64,000 bases of DNA from Candidatus Marinamargulisbacteria bacterium SCGC AG-343-D04 (lineage in GTDB: Bacteria; Margulisbacteria; Marinamargulisbacteria; GCA-2716485; GCA-002719695): positions 1 through 64,000 of the forward strand of contig QFBQ01000003.1 in the NCBI GenBank assembly GCA_003265885.1. The letters are read 5' to 3'. Shown here piece by piece: positions 61,696-64,000 of this stretch (positions within the stretch are counted from its first letter, which is position 1; each line of letters starts with the position of its first letter). The translations under genes and the position numbers were made by a program. The notes beneath the pieces were generated by a model that made no database searches, was not told the origin of the DNA, and saw only the letters and a list, made by a program, of their open reading frames with translations.

Positions 61696-63339
61696 ATGGA
61701 AAACTTTTTTACAAAACCAACTAAAAAGAAGAAGCTTACTTCTTTTTTTGCTATTATAGGTCTGTCTGTTTTATTTACTCTTATTCTTCACGTGTTTCTT
61801 GTTTCTGTTTTAGTTGCTAAATTTGATGTTGTTTCTGTGTTTTTTAGTTTGATCTCTGAAGAACGTGTTTCTGGAAAAAATATTTTGGTGTTTGGAATTG
61901 ATGATACTCGTGCTGTTCAACGATCTGATTCTATTTTGGTCGTTAATTTAGATGATCAAAATAAACGTATAGGGATTTTGTCTATCCCCAGAGATACTCG
62001 AGTTAAAATTGATGGGGCAGGGTTTACTCGTATTAATCACGCTTACGCTTACGGAGGAGTTGATCTTCTGCAAGAAACCGTTTCTACTTTTCTAGAACTT
62101 CCATTACATCACTATGTTAAAATAGACCTTTCTGGTGTAGAAAAATTTGTGGATATCATTGGCGGGGTTAAACTTAATGTTCAAGATGATCTACACTATA
62201 CAGATCAAGCTGGGGACCTATATATCAATATCGAAAAAGGTGAACAAGTGTTAACAGGCCAAAAAGCTGTTCAATATCTTCGCTTTAGACAAGATAACGA
62301 AGGGGATATCGGGCGTATTAAACGACAACAACGTTTCATTACTCAACTCTCTAAAAAAATCTTTTCTTTTGAATCTATAACTAAATTACCAAAAATTGTC
62401 AGACATGTGAGCAATACGGTTCACTCTGATTTGTCTTTTTCTCAAATGGTCGGGATTGCCATGCAGTTTAAAGATGCTGTTCGTTACAATCATGTTAAAA
62501 AAGCGACAGTTCCAGGAGCTATTATGTTGTCTGGGGGCGCCTATTACTGGAAACCTGATATCTCTTCTCTGGACACCATTGTGGATGATGTTCTCCTTGG
62601 CTTTAATAAGCAAATTCCTGTTGTGGCGTCGCTTTTAGACACTCAACCTGTTAATCATAAACCATTGCCTCAAACATCTTCTAAAAAAAAGGTCAAACCT
62701 ATGGTTCGGACAGAGATATTGTCCCCGCCCCCTTCTTTACCTGAATCTAAAATTGTGTCAATTGAAACATTAGATTTTGATGACCCTAAAGAAACTATCA
62801 CATCTCAACCTCTTCAACCTTCTTCAAAACTTGCCTTAAAACCTGTCCACCATGTTGATGTGAAACCTGTTGAATTATCGAAAGTAAATAATGCTAAATC
62901 TTCTTCTCAAACTAAAGATAAGGTATTAAATAGACGAAAATTGACAATGAAAGAAGTATCGAGAGTAGCCGAGCTTGTGGATGTGAATGAACAATATGAA
63001 TTTGCTCAACTTAATGTAGAAGTCCTAAATGGAACTGGAAAAGCAGGGAAAGCGAAACGAACAGCACGTGTTTTGAAAAAATTTGGTTTAAATATTCCTC
63101 GTTTTGATAACGCAGGTCACTTTAATTACCCGAATACCGTTCTAGTCGACTGGAAAGGTAATATTGAACAATCTTTGAAACTTGCTCAGCTCCTTAATAT
63201 TCAACCTGAAAATATTATCGTTTACGATAAAGATCAAAAACCTCTTGATTTTACCTTGGTTATAGGTCAAGATTGGAAGGATATTAAACATTTATTAGAA
63301 CAATTAGATAAATATGAACACATTAAAAAACATAGCTGA
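61696..63339 (+). CDS. LytR-CpsA-Psr family glycopolymer transferase
   Basis: LCP enzymes attach glycopolymers from lipid carriers to peptidoglycan. The 547-residue protein has an N-terminal membrane helix (about 12-42). An LCP domain follows (about 55-250), with FGIDDTRAVQRSDSILVV, SIPRDTRVK, the INHAYAYGG motif and QYLRFRQDNEGDIGRIKRQQ. A Pro/Ser/Lys linker (about 310-410) leads to a C-terminal LytR_C domain (VEVLNGTGKAGKAKR). The LCP Arg/Asp residues for pyrophosphate binding are visible. Presence in a diderm fits lineages such as cyanobacteria. It overlaps rsfS by 26 bp. Confidence 0.9.
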   Translation: MENFFTKPTKKKKLTSFFAIIGLSVLFTLILHVFLVSVLVAKFDVVSVFFSLISEERVSGKNILVFGIDDTRAVQRSDSILVVNLDDQNKRIGILSIPRDTRVKIDGAGFTRINHAYAYGGVDLLQETVSTFLELPLHHYVKIDLSGVEKFVDIIGGVKLNVQDDLHYTDQAGDLYINIEKGEQVLTGQKAVQYLRFRQDNEGDIGRIKRQQRFITQLSKKIFSFESITKLPKIVRHVSNTVHSDLSFSQMVGIAMQFKDAVRYNHVKKATVPGAIMLSGGAYYWKPDISSLDTIVDDVLLGFNKQIPVVASLLDTQPVNHKPLPQTSSKKKVKPMVRTEILSPPPSLPESKIVSIETLDFDDPKETITSQPLQPSSKLALKPVHHVDVKPVELSKVNNAKSSSQTKDKVLNRRKLTMKEVSRVAELVDVNEQYEFAQLNVEVLNGTGKAGKAKRTARVLKKFGLNIPRFDNAGHFNYPNTVLVDWKGNIEQSLKLAQLLNIQPENIIVYDKDQKPLDFTLVIGQDWKDIKHLLEQLDKYEHIKKHS

Positions 63340-63679
63340 TAATATAGCTTCATTTCTCGATAATAAAAAAGCTGAAGATATTACCGTTTATCATGTAACC
63401 GAAAAAAATTGGTTAACAGACTTTATTATTGTCTTTAATATGAAAAACGCTGTTCATGGAAAAGCCATTTCTAAGGAGTTGGTTAATCATCTTTCTTCTG
63501 TTATTGTAGAAAATCCAAAAGAATTTTATAATCCTATTAGATTATCTGGGTCTGCGGATACGGGATGGATAATTATGGATATTAACTCTATTGTTGTGCA
63601 TTGCTTTGATGCTGAAAGTAGAGATTTTTATAATTTAGATTCTATCTTAGAAAAACAGGGTGATGTTTTTCACTATTGA
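63314..63679 (+). CDS. rsfS: Ribosomal silencing factor RsfS
   Basis: RsfS (Iojap/YbeB) binds uL14 on the large subunit and blocks subunit joining when nutrients fall. The 121-residue protein has DNKKAEDITVYHVTEKNWLT in segments, the FIIVFNMKNAVHGKAI core and the closing GWIIMDINSIVVHCFD. Its start lies 26 bp inside the LCP gene, which is unusually deep but keeps a normal N-terminus. tRNA-Ala follows 35 bp later. Confidence 0.9.
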   Translation: MNTLKNIADNIASFLDNKKAEDITVYHVTEKNWLTDFIIVFNMKNAVHGKAISKELVNHLSSVIVENPKEFYNPIRLSGSADTGWIIMDINSIVVHCFDAESRDFYNLDSILEKQGDVFHY

Positions 63680-63714
63680 TGTGAAGAAGGTCATTATGTT
63701 TTTTACCTTGATTT

Positions 63715-63790
63715 GGGGCTATAGCTCAGCTGGGAGAGCACTTGAATGGCATTCAAGGGGTCAGCGGTTCGATCCCGCTTAGCTCCACCA
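63715..63790 (+). tRNA. tRNA-Ala (GGC anticodon)
   Basis: A 76-nt gene: acceptor GGGGCTA/TAGCTCC (one G-U pair), discriminator A with CCA encoded, D-arm GCTCAGCTGGGAGAGC, anticodon stem CTTGA/TCAAG with loop ATGGCAT (anticodon GGC), and T-arm GCGGTTCGATCCCGC. It is not embedded in an rRNA operon within the window. Confidence 0.95.
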
Positions 63791-63806
63791 ATTCACTTCA
63801 ATAGTA

Positions 63807-63879
63807 CGTCATCTTTACAAAATTTGCTTCAGTCATATAGCGCTGCTATACTCCTTTCGAAAATTTTGCAAATCTGACG
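63807..63879. repeat. 73-bp imperfect palindrome (fold-back element)
   Basis: Two 21-bp arms, CGTCATCTTTACAAAATTTGC at 63807-63827 and its counterpart at 63859-63879, pair with four mismatches. An 8-nt mismatched bulge follows on each side, then a 6-bp inner stem TATAGC/GCTATA around a 3-nt loop (GCT, 63842-63844). It is exactly symmetric about 63843. There is no poly-T run, so it does not look like a simple terminator for tRNA-Ala. Confidence 0.75.
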
Positions 63880-63880
63880 C

Positions 63881-63975
63881 ACTCTTGAAGTTCATTGCCT
63901 TTCAGACGGGTAGGGCTGCGATTCATTGTCTTTGAACCACCCTTTGTACTCTTGAGGCTCATTGCCTTTCAGAGG
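63881..63975. repeat. 28-bp imperfect direct repeats at the right edge
   Basis: ACTCTTGAAGTTCATTGCCT (63881-63900) plus TTCAGACG recurs as ACTCTTGAGGCTCATTGCCT plus TTCAGAGG at 63948-63975, 67 bp apart, with only three differences over 28 bp. A partial third copy (ATTCATTGTCTTTGAA) lies between them. The element begins right after the palindrome and probably continues beyond the window. Confidence 0.7.
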
Positions 63976-64000
63976 TGTGGATGTTGAGTCGTTTTCTTTA

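Noticed and set aside
63680..63714. AAGGT/ACCTT mini-hairpin after rsfS as a terminator
   Set aside because: Only a 5-bp stem with a T-rich loop rather than a T-rich tail; more likely spacer before tRNA-Ala.

Overview
The window is a gene-dense stretch of a bacterial chromosome: AT-rich, standard genetic code with TGA used as stop, very short intergenic gaps and many ATGA-type overlaps. It contains 58 protein genes (one cut by the left edge) and four tRNA genes (Leu-GAG, Met-CAT, Lys-TTT, Ala-GGC). I see no phage, insertion sequence or CRISPR array. Lipopolysaccharide-export genes (lptA- and lptC-like), a porin-like barrel protein and lipoprotein signals point to a diderm (two-membrane) cell. 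A LytR-CpsA-Psr protein, a UPF0182 protein and RsfS/YqeK are also present. This mixture would fit an uncultured lineage near Cyanobacteria, such as Margulisbacteria, but that placement is inference from gene content only.

Layout. 0.0-10.8 kb (minus strand): a lipid operon rpmF-plsX-fabH-fabD-fabG with a clear promoter, then pyrG, then pyrH-frr-uppS-cdsA-dxr-dprA-pgeF. 10.9-15 kb (plus): rseP-ftsE-ftsX and a SurA-N/TPR membrane protein. 15-17.4 kb (minus): ilvD and a Nudix-CutA fusion. 17.5-29.6 kb (plus): an M32 carboxypeptidase, small membrane proteins, pdxA-ksgA, a degenerate phosphatase-fold protein, aconitase, gltX, nnrD, a kinase-fold protein and a CARDB lipoprotein. 29.6-35.3 kb (minus): a phosphohexomutase, tRNA-Leu, a Ser/Pro-rich secreted protein and a metal-uptake cluster (permease, binding protein, His/Glu-rich porin). 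35.4-39 kb: folP-folK-tsaE against rsmH and an inositol-monophosphatase-like gene. 39-47.7 kb (plus): lptA-like, a TrxB-like reductase without its CxxC, purQ, a PurS-like protein, a glycosyltransferase, a TPR protein, lptC-like, a pseudouridine synthase, tRNA-Met and UPF0182. 47.9-58.4 kb (plus): a fatty-acid oxidation operon (fadI-fadJ-fadE) followed by a 1468-residue pyruvate-carboxylase-like protein. 58.4-64 kb: tRNA-Lys, a ROK protein, a small membrane protein, a dicarboxylate/glutamate symporter, yqeK-lcp-rsfS, tRNA-Ala and then a long palindrome with direct repeats at the right edge.

How the parts fit. The genes cover fatty-acid and phospholipid synthesis, isoprenoid carrier synthesis, envelope assembly, division (ftsEX), folate, purine, pyrimidine, B6 and branched-chain amino-acid synthesis, and translation. 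Beta-oxidation feeds acetyl-CoA to a TCA-type aconitase, and a pyruvate-carboxylase-like enzyme beside it could refill oxaloacetate. Together they describe a biosynthetically capable heterotroph.

The most unusual items are the divergent giant carboxylase with an organelle-presequence-like N-terminus, the stand-alone LanM/PI3K-like kinase-fold protein, the Nudix-CutA fusion, the TrxB-like protein with no catalytic cysteines, the phosphatase-fold pseudoenzyme and the edge palindrome/repeat cluster.
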